DNA from: Firmicutes bacterium UBA7510
Lineage (GTDB): Bacteria > Bacillota > Clostridia > Tissierellales > Sedimentibacteraceae
Reading direction: 5' to 3'
DNA length: 45,346 nucleotides
Assembly (NCBI GenBank): GCA_002479485.1
Contig: DLNM01000059.1
Coordinates: 269 to 45,614, forward strand
In this document: piece by piece, positions 17,500 to 25,537 of the stretch
How positions within the stretch are numbered: the first letter of the stretch is position 1
How the letters are laid out: the number at the start of each line of letters is the position of its first letter
Made by a program: the position numbers and the translations under genes
The notes under the pieces: generated by a model
Seen by the model: only the letters and a program-made list of their open reading frames with translations
What the model was told of the DNA's origin: nothing
Database searches by the model: none

Positions 17500-18546
17500 T
17501 TATTTAACCTTATCATCAACATAATCATTAAAGTTTTCTGTGAATTTTACACTTTCATCTTCAAAAACCCATATCGCTTCAACATTTTCATATTTACTGA
17601 TTAATTTAAGCCCTTCTTCATATGGTAAATTGTATATAGCTGTAGATAAGGCATCAGCTAAACCTGAATCTTTACAAATAATTGATACAGCATCAAAATA
17701 ATTTGATGGCATTAAAGTATCCTTGTTAATAATATGGTGATAATTTACACCATCAACTGTAAAATATCGCTGATAATTACCACTAGATACTAAAGATTCA
17801 TTTTCAAGTAAAATTTTATATATATAAGGTTTTTTATCATCCATCTTAGGATTTTGAAGACCTACATTCCACTTTTTATTGTCTGGTTTAGGTCCTATAG
17901 AGCAAACATTTCCGCCGACGTTTAATAAAACAGATTTAACTCCTCTTTCCTTAGCACTATCTGCAACTCTTTGTACTGCATAACCCTTGGCGATTGCACC
18001 AACATCAAGACGTATTTTTTCATCCTCTAAATATACAGTTTGATTTTCTTCATCTATAATAAGCTTTGAAATGTCAGTATGCTTAGCTGCTTCTTCTAGC
18101 ATGTCCATAGGCGGAATTTGAGCATTTTCAGGATCATCAATGCTTTTTTCTCTATAGTCATGCCATATATTCAATACACTTCCAAAAGCAATATTTACAT
18201 ATCCATTAGTTTCTTCATACATTTTTTTTGAAAGCACCAATAAATCAATAATTTTCTTATCAACCTTAACGGGCTTAATACCAGCATTATCATTTATAGT
18301 TTTAATGTTATTAATACCCTCATAATCATTATAAATATCATAAAGCTTATGATATACTTCTAAATCATCATGAATAAGCTGCACTTTTTCTTTAAAGCTC
18401 TCTTCATTTTCATCATATCCGACAATTTGAGTAACTGTATCAAATAAATTTAAAAATTCGGCTTGATACTTAGTCTGTTCTTGTGAACTACAACCAACAA
18501 ACAATAAACATAAAATAAAAATTAAAATAATTAGTTTTTTATTCAA
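17500..18546 (-). CDS. apbE: FAD:protein FMN transferase, lipoprotein (ApbE/FmnB)
   Basis: Covalently attaches FMN from FAD to Ser/Thr of extracytoplasmic proteins, here probably the FMN-binding lipoprotein next door. The start is a TTG at 18546, 8 nt after GGGGTG, giving MNKKLIILIFILC and a lipobox LLFVGC. ApbE signatures: LFDTVTQI, YNDYEGINNI, NGYVNIAFGSVL, LDVGAIAKGYAV, LLNVGGNVCSIG, HHIINKDTLMP and the Mg-binding DALSTAIYNL. The length of 348 residues is normal. It is the last gene of the EET locus, where the Listeria homolog is FmnB. A hairpin separates it from the FMN-binding gene. Confidence 0.94.
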   Translation of the reverse strand: MNKKLIILIFILCLLFVGCSSQEQTKYQAEFLNLFDTVTQIVGYDENEESFKEKVQLIHDDLEVYHKLYDIYNDYEGINNIKTINDNAGIKPVKVDKKIIDLLVLSKKMYEETNGYVNIAFGSVLNIWHDYREKSIDDPENAQIPPMDMLEEAAKHTDISKLIIDEENQTVYLEDEKIRLDVGAIAKGYAVQRVADSAKERGVKSVLLNVGGNVCSIGPKPDNKKWNVGLQNPKMDDKKPYIYKILLENESLVSSGNYQRYFTVDGVNYHHIINKDTLMPSNYFDAVSIICKDSGLADALSTAIYNLPYEEGLKLISKYENVEAIWVFEDESVKFTENFNDYVDDKVK

Positions 18547-18570
18547 TATTTTACACCCCAATAAGAATGA

Positions 18571-18592
18571 GAGTGCTACAAAAGTAGCACTC
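18571..18592 (-). terminator. Intergenic hairpin between the FMN-binding gene and apbE
   Basis: GAGTGCTAC/GTAGCACTC, a perfect 9-bp stem with a 4-nt loop, followed by TCATTCTTATT. The T-run is weak. It may partly terminate the operon so that the lipoprotein is made in excess over ApbE, or stabilise the upstream mRNA. Confidence 0.6.
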
Positions 18593-18625
18593 AAATTTAA
18601 TAGTTATAAACAAATAATTTATTTA

Positions 18626-19711
18626 TTATTTAGCAGAATTAATAGCTTTTTCTACAATTACTATCATATCTTCTATAGTAACAGAAACTGAAGCAGCTAA
18701 CTCTGCATCTGTAGCTTTACCTTCTGATATAGCTATTCCTTTTACTTCATCTACTGATTTACCAGTTACATATTTAGCAAAAGCAGCAGCTTGTTCATTC
18801 CACTCTTTACCTATTTTTGATGCTTTAGCCATGCCATATTCAGCACCTAATTCGTTTTTACTCTTAACTTCAGCAGCTAAGTCAGTTGTGATTTTACCAG
18901 TTGCATCAAATTTAACTGTTCCTTGTGATGCGTCTATTATACAGCTTGTGATTTTTCCATCAGCGTTAGTTGTTACAGCTGTATAGTAAGAATAAGCTTG
19001 TGCTTGACCTTCATTTCCATCAGCAGCATCTTTAGATTTTGACATATTAGTTGCTATACCAAGACCTAATTTATCTCCAGTTTTTGTTCCCATATCTTGA
19101 GCATTTGTAACTGCTCTTTCTATAGCATCAACATAACCAGTTATACTAACTGTAACTGAAGCAGCTAAATCTGCATCTGTAGGTTTTCCTTCTGCTACAG
19201 CTATACCTTTAACTTCTTCTACAGTTTTACCAACTACATAATTAGCTAAAAAAGCTGCTTGCTCACTCCACTCTTTACCAATTTTTGATGCTTTAGCCAT
19301 ACCATATTCAGCACCTAATTCGTTTTTAGATTTGAACTCAGTAGCTAAATCTGTAACTAATTTTCCCTCTTTAGAGAAATTCATTTTAGTTTGAGCTGCA
19401 TCAATGATACACTCTACTATTTTTCCTTCTCCATCAACTGTAACAGCTACAACTGTAGAATCAACTTGAGCTAATCCATCAGCCTCACCAGCATCCTTTG
19501 ATTTTCCTAGTGATGTTATAACAGCTAAACCTGTTTTTAAGCCTTCAGTTTCAGGTGTTGTATTCTCTCCACTTGGTTTTTCATTATCTGTTGCAGGTTT
19601 TTCATCAACCTTGCCGTCAGTAGCTGAATCCTTAGGTAAGTTAGAAGAACATCCAACTAACATAAGTATAGCAAGTACTAAACTTATAGCTAATAATAAT
19701 TTTTTGTTCAT
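18626..19711 (-). CDS. Two-domain FMN-binding lipoprotein (PplA-like role)
   Basis: Predicted extracellular electron carrier of the EET locus. A signal peptide ends in LMLVGC (lipidated Cys21). A Thr/Glu/Lys-rich linker follows (about 24-57). Then come two tandem domains of about 145 residues (58-205 and 214-361) that share a 20-residue block, KSKNELGAEYGMAKASKIGK. Each ends with a motif like the ApbE target site: DADLAAS (179-185) and DAELAAS (335-341), where the usual form is DxxSGAT or DxxTGAT. Serine would be the FMN acceptor; this is inference. Listeria PplA has the same role but little sequence similarity. The start is the ATG after TTGGAGGG at 19711. Confidence 0.82.
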   Translation of the reverse strand: MNKKLLLAISLVLAILMLVGCSSNLPKDSATDGKVDEKPATDNEKPSGENTTPETEGLKTGLAVITSLGKSKDAGEADGLAQVDSTVVAVTVDGEGKIVECIIDAAQTKMNFSKEGKLVTDLATEFKSKNELGAEYGMAKASKIGKEWSEQAAFLANYVVGKTVEEVKGIAVAEGKPTDADLAASVTVSITGYVDAIERAVTNAQDMGTKTGDKLGLGIATNMSKSKDAADGNEGQAQAYSYYTAVTTNADGKITSCIIDASQGTVKFDATGKITTDLAAEVKSKNELGAEYGMAKASKIGKEWNEQAAAFAKYVTGKSVDEVKGIAISEGKATDAELAASVSVTIEDMIVIVEKAINSAK

Positions 19712-19744
19712 TGTTCCCTCCAAAATAATTAAATTTATAATTTT

Positions 19745-20290
19745 TTATTTATAACCTAGCTCTTTAAGAGCAGGTAAAATAAACTTTAATAGTGTTGATG
19801 TTACCAGTCCTGCTATAACACCAAATATAAGCAAAGCAGGCAAGTAAAACCATAAATTCATACCTACATAAATAAGCGATATTGCAGTGAATTGACCTAT
19901 ATTAAAAAAAACTGCTCCAAAAATGCTTAAAATTAAATATGAAATTTTATCTCTAAATATAGTTAATAGAATAATCATTATTAATATAGAAAACATACCA
20001 CCTGTAAAACTTAATAAACCAGCCACAGCACCTCTAGTTATAACGGCAAATAATGCTTTTAATACAACTAGGGTAAATGCAGTAGATTTTCCTAAGAAAA
20101 ATAAAGAATACATTATAACTATATTTGCAAGTCCAAATTTAATACCAGGAACTGGTATTGGTACTGAAGGTATTAAGCTCTCAACTATTGATAAGACTAA
20201 CGCTACAGCAAAAAGAATTGCTGTTAGAACAACCTTCTTAGTTTTACCCATGCTCATAACATCTATTCTATATTCATTTTGAGTGCTCAT
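19745..20290 (-). CDS. eetB: Gx transporter family membrane protein (EetB-like)
   Basis: A 181-residue integral membrane protein with about five membrane segments, often annotated heptaprenyl diphosphate synthase component I. Characteristic segments: LSIVESLIPSVPIPVPGIKF, GLANIVIMYSLFFLG, ALFAVITRGAVAGLLSFTGG and IFGAVFFNIGQF. In Listeria the homolog EetB is required for EET, perhaps for supplying or moving flavin substrate; its molecular activity is not proven. It lies between eetA and the FMN-binding lipoprotein with gaps of about 10-30 nt. Confidence 0.87.
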   Translation of the reverse strand: MSTQNEYRIDVMSMGKTKKVVLTAILFAVALVLSIVESLIPSVPIPVPGIKFGLANIVIMYSLFFLGKSTAFTLVVLKALFAVITRGAVAGLLSFTGGMFSILIMIILLTIFRDKISYLILSIFGAVFFNIGQFTAISLIYVGMNLWFYLPALLIFGVIAGLVTSTLLKFILPALKELGYK

Positions 20291-20301
20291 ATACTACCTC
20301 C

Positions 20302-20694
20302 TTACTTTCTTACAATTATATCAACATCATTATCATCTGTATCTTTTACTGGAACTATTTTTAATATAACCTTATTAGGCAGGCATGCAGCACTAGAGCC
20401 AATGTGTCTTAATTTTCCACTTTTGATACATACCTCGTCAGGACAATCTGACTCTTCAAATCTTATAGAACCATCCTCATACAAATGAAAAACTACATTT
20501 TCATTTTGAGGTAATTTAAATATTCTATCTTCATTTTCATTAAGCATTACTGTCATCACAAGTTCTGATTCATAGTATATTTCTGCCTTAGCCGTACCCT
20601 TATCAGACTGCATATTATATACAAAATAAAAAATGCAGGCAGCCAATAATATTACAGCGATAATTATAAAATCTCTCTTTTTTATAAACTTCAT
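20302..20694 (-). CDS. eetA: NusG domain II-containing protein (EetA-like)
   Basis: A 130-residue single-pass membrane protein: basic N terminus, one helix at about 8-26, then an extracytoplasmic NusG domain II. The domain shows the family cysteines in SDCPDEVCIKSG and AACLPNKV (CP...C...CLPN). Such genes regularly pair with Gx transporter genes, and together they form EetAB of the Listeria EET locus. The start overlaps the stop of the prenyltransferase by 1 nt (TAATG). Confidence 0.87.
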   Translation of the reverse strand: MKFIKKRDFIIIAVILLAACIFYFVYNMQSDKGTAKAEIYYESELVMTVMLNENEDRIFKLPQNENVVFHLYEDGSIRFEESDCPDEVCIKSGKLRHIGSSAACLPNKVILKIVPVKDTDDNDVDIIVRK

Positions 20695-21608
20695 TATCCT
20701 ATCAACCCACTTATAAAGATTGTTAAAACATTAGCACTCATTATTATGATAAAATTCTTTATGGCACATATAAATGTCGACGATTTCTCCTGTTTTTGCA
20801 AAAAACACTTAATATTTTTATGCACTGGTATAATTGAGATTAAAAACAATAAATATATAGGTGGTAGAATTTTAAAAGCTACCATGATTATAGCTACTGC
20901 ATAAATAATATAATATAAAAATCCAAACAGCCATAAAGCTTTTTTGCCAATGTAATATGGTAAAGTATATCTTTTAACCAGTATATCTCTTTCTAAATCA
21001 CAAATATTGTTAGCTAACATAATATTTGCAGTAGTACATACTGGAGCTACTGATAATAAAATAACAGCAGCAATCGGTACAAGGTTCATGCTTAAAAGCA
21101 CTTTAGTATCTATAATTTGTAAATCAACATAAGTACCCTTAGGCATATTAATATATAATAAAATAAACGGAATAATCAACCCATAAAATATTCCAGAAAA
21201 AATCTCTCCTATAGGTTGTCTTGATATTGGTATTGGTCCATAAGTGTAAAATACACCGCATAAAAAACATAGAACACCTAAAATTAAAACTACAATATCA
21301 GTACACCAAGCTAAATACAAACCTAAAGCTACACTAATACTAAACATAACAATAATTATTATTAAAGCTGTTTTTCTATTAAATTGTAGTTCTTGAGTAT
21401 TTGTTTTAGTATCTATATAATTATTAATGGCTGTAGTAGTTAAGTCAAAAAGAAACATCGATAGAAAAAATATAGTTGTTAGCTTAATATTTATTGGTTG
21501 CTTCATATAAAATAAATAAGCAAGCGTCATAATAAAAGTGAACACACTTGTTATCTTTGTCATTATTTCAACATAACTAAAAAACCTTTTCAATACATTA
21601 CTTTTCAT
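20694..21608 (-). CDS. dmkA: UbiA-family prenyltransferase (DmkA/MenA-like)
   Basis: Predicted to attach a polyprenyl chain to 1,4-dihydroxy-2-naphthoate, making the demethylmenaquinone dedicated to EET. The 304-residue protein has eight or nine membrane helices. The UbiA metal and diphosphate motif NxxxDxxxD is seen as NNICDLERD at about residue 198, and an earlier conserved stretch is TTTAINNYIDTKTN. The gene starts inside dmkB (11-nt overlap) and ends on the eetA start. MenA is the nearest general family; the EET assignment rests on context. No menFDHCEB genes are in the window. Confidence 0.86.
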   Translation of the reverse strand: MKSNVLKRFFSYVEIMTKITSVFTFIMTLAYLFYMKQPINIKLTTIFFLSMFLFDLTTTAINNYIDTKTNTQELQFNRKTALIIIIVMFSISVALGLYLAWCTDIVVLILGVLCFLCGVFYTYGPIPISRQPIGEIFSGIFYGLIIPFILLYINMPKGTYVDLQIIDTKVLLSMNLVPIAAVILLSVAPVCTTANIMLANNICDLERDILVKRYTLPYYIGKKALWLFGFLYYIIYAVAIIMVAFKILPPIYLLFLISIIPVHKNIKCFLQKQEKSSTFICAIKNFIIIMSANVLTIFISGLIG

Positions 21609-22641
21609 TTACTAAATTCTTTTTTTCCTTATCCTTTTTTAAACCAAAAAAAGCTTTGTCTAAAATTGCTACTAGTTGAGATTTCTTTTCATATGATAAA
21701 TCCATTGAAGACATAGTTTTCATAAACTTATCATAATACTTCTTGGATATCATTTTTGTAAAGTCAAGTCCGCCAGCTTTAAATACGGCCTTATTTAATT
21801 CTTGCCTTGTAAGCAAACCTTCTTTAGCTTTATTTTTAACATCTGGGTTATTGTAAAATGTATATATAAGCGGCAATGTAACAACACCTTGTTCATAATC
21901 AGATTGCACATTTTTTTTAGCAGTTAACTCATCAACTTCAAAGTCTATACAATCATCTGTTAATTGAAATATCATGCCAACATATTTTCCAAGCTGACGA
22001 TAATTATTCAATACTGCTTTTTCTTTTTCAATCAATATTGCACCGCCATAAAAAGATGCTTCAAACAATGCTGCGGTTTTACCGTTAATTATACTTAAAT
22101 AACGATAAAAAGATAAGTCCATATTTCCATTATTTAAATGTTGTCTCAATTCACCCATGCATATTTGATCAATATAACTAGGTAGTTCAAAGTTTAAAAA
22201 CTCATCTCTATTTTTAATTGAGGTAACAAGTCTAAGAGCTGTAGCTAACAAGTAATCTCCACAAATTACAGCTGTCTTTTTTCCATACTTTTTTTGTAGT
22301 GTAATTACTCCTCTTCGTAAAGATGCATCATCCATGACGTCATCATGAACTAGGGTCGCTAAGTGCAGTATTTCAATTGCAGAAGCAAATGCAACAGCAT
22401 TTTGATTTATTTTATCGTTGTTATCCATTGCGCATACTAGCAAAGCCCACGCTCTAATAAATTTTCCTCTGCTTTTTATTAAATGCTGTGTATATGTCCT
22501 AATAACAAATGGAGCGGTAGACAAAACCTTGTCTACCGTATTTTTAGTTTGTTCAAATGCGACATCAAGAGTGAGTAATTCGTTTGAGTTTTTAAACTCG
22601 GAGTTTAATAACTCTTTCGTCTTAGTGTCTAAATTAGTCAT
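21598..22641 (-). CDS. dmkB: Polyprenyl diphosphate synthase (DmkB-like)
   Basis: Makes the long prenyl diphosphate used by the next gene product. It is an all-helical trans-prenyltransferase: first Asp-rich motif LVHDDVMDDASLRRG, AVICGDYLLA, a GKTAALFEAS segment, and second Asp-rich motif QLTDDCIDFE. The length is 347 residues. The start is the ATG at 22641, which lies 8 nt inside the end of ndh2; a TTG at 22665 would include the ribosome binding site. Listeria DmkB has the same position and role. Confidence 0.9.
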   Translation of the reverse strand: MTNLDTKTKELLNSEFKNSNELLTLDVAFEQTKNTVDKVLSTAPFVIRTYTQHLIKSRGKFIRAWALLVCAMDNNDKINQNAVAFASAIEILHLATLVHDDVMDDASLRRGVITLQKKYGKKTAVICGDYLLATALRLVTSIKNRDEFLNFELPSYIDQICMGELRQHLNNGNMDLSFYRYLSIINGKTAALFEASFYGGAILIEKEKAVLNNYRQLGKYVGMIFQLTDDCIDFEVDELTAKKNVQSDYEQGVVTLPLIYTFYNNPDVKNKAKEGLLTRQELNKAVFKAGGLDFTKMISKKYYDKFMKTMSSMDLSYEKKSQLVAILDKAFFGLKKDKEKKNLVNEK

Positions 22642-24607
22642 TGTAAATATACCACCTCTTAACAAACGGCACCTTTTTCCATAGTTTCTTTAAACAAGGC
22701 ATTACATAATAATCTAATCCTAGTGTTCTTCCTCCGCCAATTAGCACTGCAAGACCCGCAAAAATCATCCAGAAAGTATTTAAATATAATCCTGTTGTAC
22801 ATACAAACATTACTTGCAACACTAAAGAAACGCCTGAAGAAAGAGTAGTAAATAGTCCACCTATTAATGCAAGTCCGATTAATATTTCGATAACAACTAT
22901 AGAAATTTGCATAAATACCTGTATTTGATCACCTGATAATATAACATTATCTACAAACCAGTTCATTAAAGGAACATCTAATTTAAAAGCATAATCTGAT
23001 AATTTTGATTCAGCTATTGCTTTACCACTAACAAACATTGCATCAAATAGTCCCATAATATTAAAGCTAAATATTGCAGTTCCAGTAGAAGCAACAGCAT
23101 CTACAGCACCAGTAGCTCCAGCAGCAGCATCAACCGCAGCAGTTGCTCCAGCAGCAGCATCAGTTACTCCATATATTATACCTTCAAACCAAGCACTAGC
23201 TCCACCAAAGAATCCTGCTAATTTAGGTGATGACATCCAGCCCTCTGCAATTTTCAATATACCTTCAAACAACCAAACAGCACCAAGCCAAACTCTTAAT
23301 GGTACTAATAAAAAGCTTGGAGTTCTATTTGAGAAATGTCCACCTACAAAACTTCTACAATTTCTAATAGTAAAAAATTCATGTCTTACATAACTAAAGA
23401 TTTTATTCCATCCTAAAACTTGAATAAAATATACGATATTTATAAAATGTTTAGCAAACATCGCTAAAAACGATGGTAGGTTAAACATAAGTTTTGGCAA
23501 TCCTACTCTTGCTACTCCGTAACGACCACCTACACATACCATTACACCGTGGAATGATGGTTTGTATTCTTCCATTTCTTTTTTCCCAGTTATGGCACTA
23601 ATTATATTATGTGCAGCAGTATGAGCACTTTGCTCACAGTTCTCAACCATTTGTGGAACTGGCATAGTCTCACCTTCTGGTATATACATCATATTGTCTC
23701 CAACAACGTAAACTTCTTCACGATCTAGAGTTCTTAAAAATTTATCAACCTTTATACGGCCTCTACCTGCTGATTCTAATACTTCCGATGCATTTTTAGT
23801 AACATCAGAGCTTTCAATACCCGCAGTCCATACAACTGTTCCAGCGACATGTTTCGTTACATTATCACCTGATTTAAGTTCAATAAAGTCTTCTCCAATA
23901 CCTACAACACCAGTATTTAATTTAACTGTTACACCCATTTTAGTAAGTCTTTTTTCAACTTTATCAGAAAGCTTTTCAGGTAAAATTGGTACAGTTCTAG
24001 GTAGTATATCAACATCATATATTGACACTAGATTTCTGTCAATTTCATATTGATCACATAATATAGGCGCATACTCAGCCATTTCACCAGCAAGTTCTAC
24101 TCCTGTAAAGCCTGCACCTACAATATAAAACGTTAATAATTTCCTCTTTTTCTCGATATTTCTTTCACAAGCAGCTGCACGGAACATTTCATGAATTCTA
24201 TCTTTAAGAATTACAGCATCATCATATGACCATAATTTATATGAAAACTCTTCAGCGCCTTTAGTTCCAAAATATGTAGGTTTGGAACCTGCAGCTAGTA
24301 CCAAATAATCATATGAATAAGTTTTTTCTTCACCTATAACTTTTTTTGTATCAAAGTCAATTTTTGTAATATTATCCATTACTACATTAACTTTTCTTCC
24401 CGCGAAAACCTTTTTCAAACTGATACGAATACTATCTTCCTCAACCCTATTAGCAGCAACCTCATGTAACTCAGTAAGCATTGTGTGGAATGGATTCTTA
24501 TCAATAATTGAAATGTTAATATCTTCGTGTTTTCTTAATTTTTTTTCTAGTTTTTTCGCAGTTAATATTCCTGCATAACCAGCACCTATAACAACTATGT
24601 TTTTCAA
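22634..24607 (-). CDS. ndh2: EET-type NADH dehydrogenase (NDH-2) with DoxX-like membrane domain
   Basis: Oxidises NADH and reduces the EET quinone. Residues 1-410 form a two-dinucleotide-fold flavoprotein: FAD site VIGAGYAGILTA, NAD site YIVGAGFTGVELAGEM, and VYVVGDN. The C-terminal 220 residues resemble a DoxX-type four-helix membrane domain (helices near 433-451, 563-587 and two in 592-626), absent from ordinary NDH-2 (about 400 residues). The loop 452-562 is predicted to face outside, because the flanking segments 406-430 and 627-657 are basic. It holds two DAAAGAT copies (483-489, 493-499), close to the ApbE flavinylation consensus. It is the first EET operon gene, downstream of a CRP-type site. 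Confidence 0.94.
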   Translation of the reverse strand: MKNIVVIGAGYAGILTAKKLEKKLRKHEDINISIIDKNPFHTMLTELHEVAANRVEEDSIRISLKKVFAGRKVNVVMDNITKIDFDTKKVIGEEKTYSYDYLVLAAGSKPTYFGTKGAEEFSYKLWSYDDAVILKDRIHEMFRAAACERNIEKKRKLLTFYIVGAGFTGVELAGEMAEYAPILCDQYEIDRNLVSIYDVDILPRTVPILPEKLSDKVEKRLTKMGVTVKLNTGVVGIGEDFIELKSGDNVTKHVAGTVVWTAGIESSDVTKNASEVLESAGRGRIKVDKFLRTLDREEVYVVGDNMMYIPEGETMPVPQMVENCEQSAHTAAHNIISAITGKKEMEEYKPSFHGVMVCVGGRYGVARVGLPKLMFNLPSFLAMFAKHFINIVYFIQVLGWNKIFSYVRHEFFTIRNCRSFVGGHFSNRTPSFLLVPLRVWLGAVWLFEGILKIAEGWMSSPKLAGFFGGASAWFEGIIYGVTDAAAGATAAVDAAAGATGAVDAVASTGTAIFSFNIMGLFDAMFVSGKAIAESKLSDYAFKLDVPLMNWFVDNVILSGDQIQVFMQISIVVIEILIGLALIGGLFTTLSSGVSLVLQVMFVCTTGLYLNTFWMIFAGLAVLIGGGRTLGLDYYVMPCLKKLWKKVPFVKRWYIYND

Positions 24608-24650
24608 CGCACTCTCCCCTTCATAATTGAATAAAAATATTTACTGTACT

Positions 24651-24695
24651 ATTATAATACATAAATAAAAAATAGTCTGTGACATAAATCACAGA
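24651..24695 (-). promoter_or_regulatory. ndh2 (EET operon) promoter with a CRP-type operator
   Basis: A 20-bp dyad centred on TGTGACATAAATCACA (24678-24693) matches the TGTGA-N6-TCACA CRP consensus in every defined base. The -10 is TATAAT (24656-24651). At 17-nt spacing the -35 would be CAGACT, a poor match that overlaps the operator. With a start near 24644 the dyad centre is near -41.5, the class II activator position. Confidence 0.78.
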
Positions 24696-24708
24696 ACTAT
24701 AAAAAATA

Positions 24709-25371
24709 TTAAATCGTCGTACTTTTCAACCTATTGATGTCCAAAATTTTTATTTGTCCTCTCGATACTTCAACTAATTTTAAATCCTGAAGATTTTTAA
24801 GAGTTCTACTTACAACCTCCCTTACAGTACCAATATCTTTTGCAAGTTTTTCATGTGTAATTGATATTACATCACTATTATATAAATTGCTATAATATAC
24901 TAAAATATCAGCAATACGCTTTCCTACACTAAAAAATAATACGTCCGAAAAAGCAGATACTACTTCAGTTAGTCTTTGAGCAGTTGCTTCTCTATCATAA
25001 TCATATACCGCTTTATTATTACTTAGAAGTTTGTTATATATATCTATAGGCACTATATAGAGTAAAGAGTCTTCTTCTGACTCTATATTGATATCAAGAT
25101 TTAGATTTTTTAGCATACATAAAATACTAAGAACGCATATATCTTTGCTTTTAAGTCTATATAGTGTAATTTCACTACCATTTGTTGAATATACAAAAAC
25201 ACGAATCAATCCATATTTTACAATTTTCATTCCTATACAATCTGAACCTACATGGTGAACTATTGAGTTTGCAGCATAACTTCTTTTTTGAACGCTATTA
25301 AGTATTAATTGTTTTTCATCTTCCTTTAATGCATCCCAAAACGGTAGAGCATTCGGTAAAAACATTTCCAT
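24709..25371 (-). CDS. Crp/Fnr family transcriptional regulator
   Basis: A 220-residue activator-type protein: N-terminal cyclic-nucleotide-like beta barrel (about 15-130), long dimer helix, and C-terminal winged helix (about 150-210). The recognition helix reads TVREVVSRTLKNLQ; its R-E-x-x-x-R matches the E. coli CRP residues that contact TGTGA. The N terminus has no cysteine cluster like that of Fnr, so an Fe-S oxygen sensor of that type is unlikely. The ligand is unknown. It sits immediately upstream of ndh2, whose promoter holds a TGTGA-N6-TCACA site, so it is the obvious candidate regulator. The ATG lies 8 nt after AGGAG. Confidence 0.92.
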   Translation of the reverse strand: MEMFLPNALPFWDALKEDEKQLILNSVQKRSYAANSIVHHVGSDCIGMKIVKYGLIRVFVYSTNGSEITLYRLKSKDICVLSILCMLKNLNLDINIESEEDSLLYIVPIDIYNKLLSNNKAVYDYDREATAQRLTEVVSAFSDVLFFSVGKRIADILVYYSNLYNSDVISITHEKLAKDIGTVREVVSRTLKNLQDLKLVEVSRGQIKILDINRLKSTTI

Positions 25372-25392
25372 TATCTCAACTCCTTTAATAAC

Positions 25393-25421
25393 ACTTTACC
25401 ACATAAATACACAAGCTTCAA
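25393..25421 (-). promoter_or_regulatory. Putative promoter of the Crp/Fnr gene
   Basis: TTGAAG (25421-25416), 17-nt spacer, TAAAGT (25398-25393). This leaves a short leader before the AGGAG. Confidence 0.55.
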
Positions 25422-25474
25422 GTGTTAATAATATAACAAAATATGCCTTTACTATATTTCCACAAAAACATAAA

Positions 25475-25520
25475 AATAACCATAAACATCATAAAATATT
25501 TTATTTTGTCTATGGTTATT
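25475..25520 (-). terminator. Terminator of nfnAB
   Basis: AATAACCATAGACA pairs with TGTTTATGGTTATT (13 pairs and one wobble) across an 18-nt AT-rich loop, followed by TTTATGTTTTTG. It lies 18 nt after the nfnAB stop codon. Confidence 0.75.
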
Positions 25521-25537
25521 ATCATATTAATTTTTAA

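Noticed and set aside
24709..25371. An oxygen-sensing Fnr with an Fe-S cluster
   Set aside because: The regulator lacks the N-terminal cysteine cluster, so only Crp/Fnr family membership is claimed.
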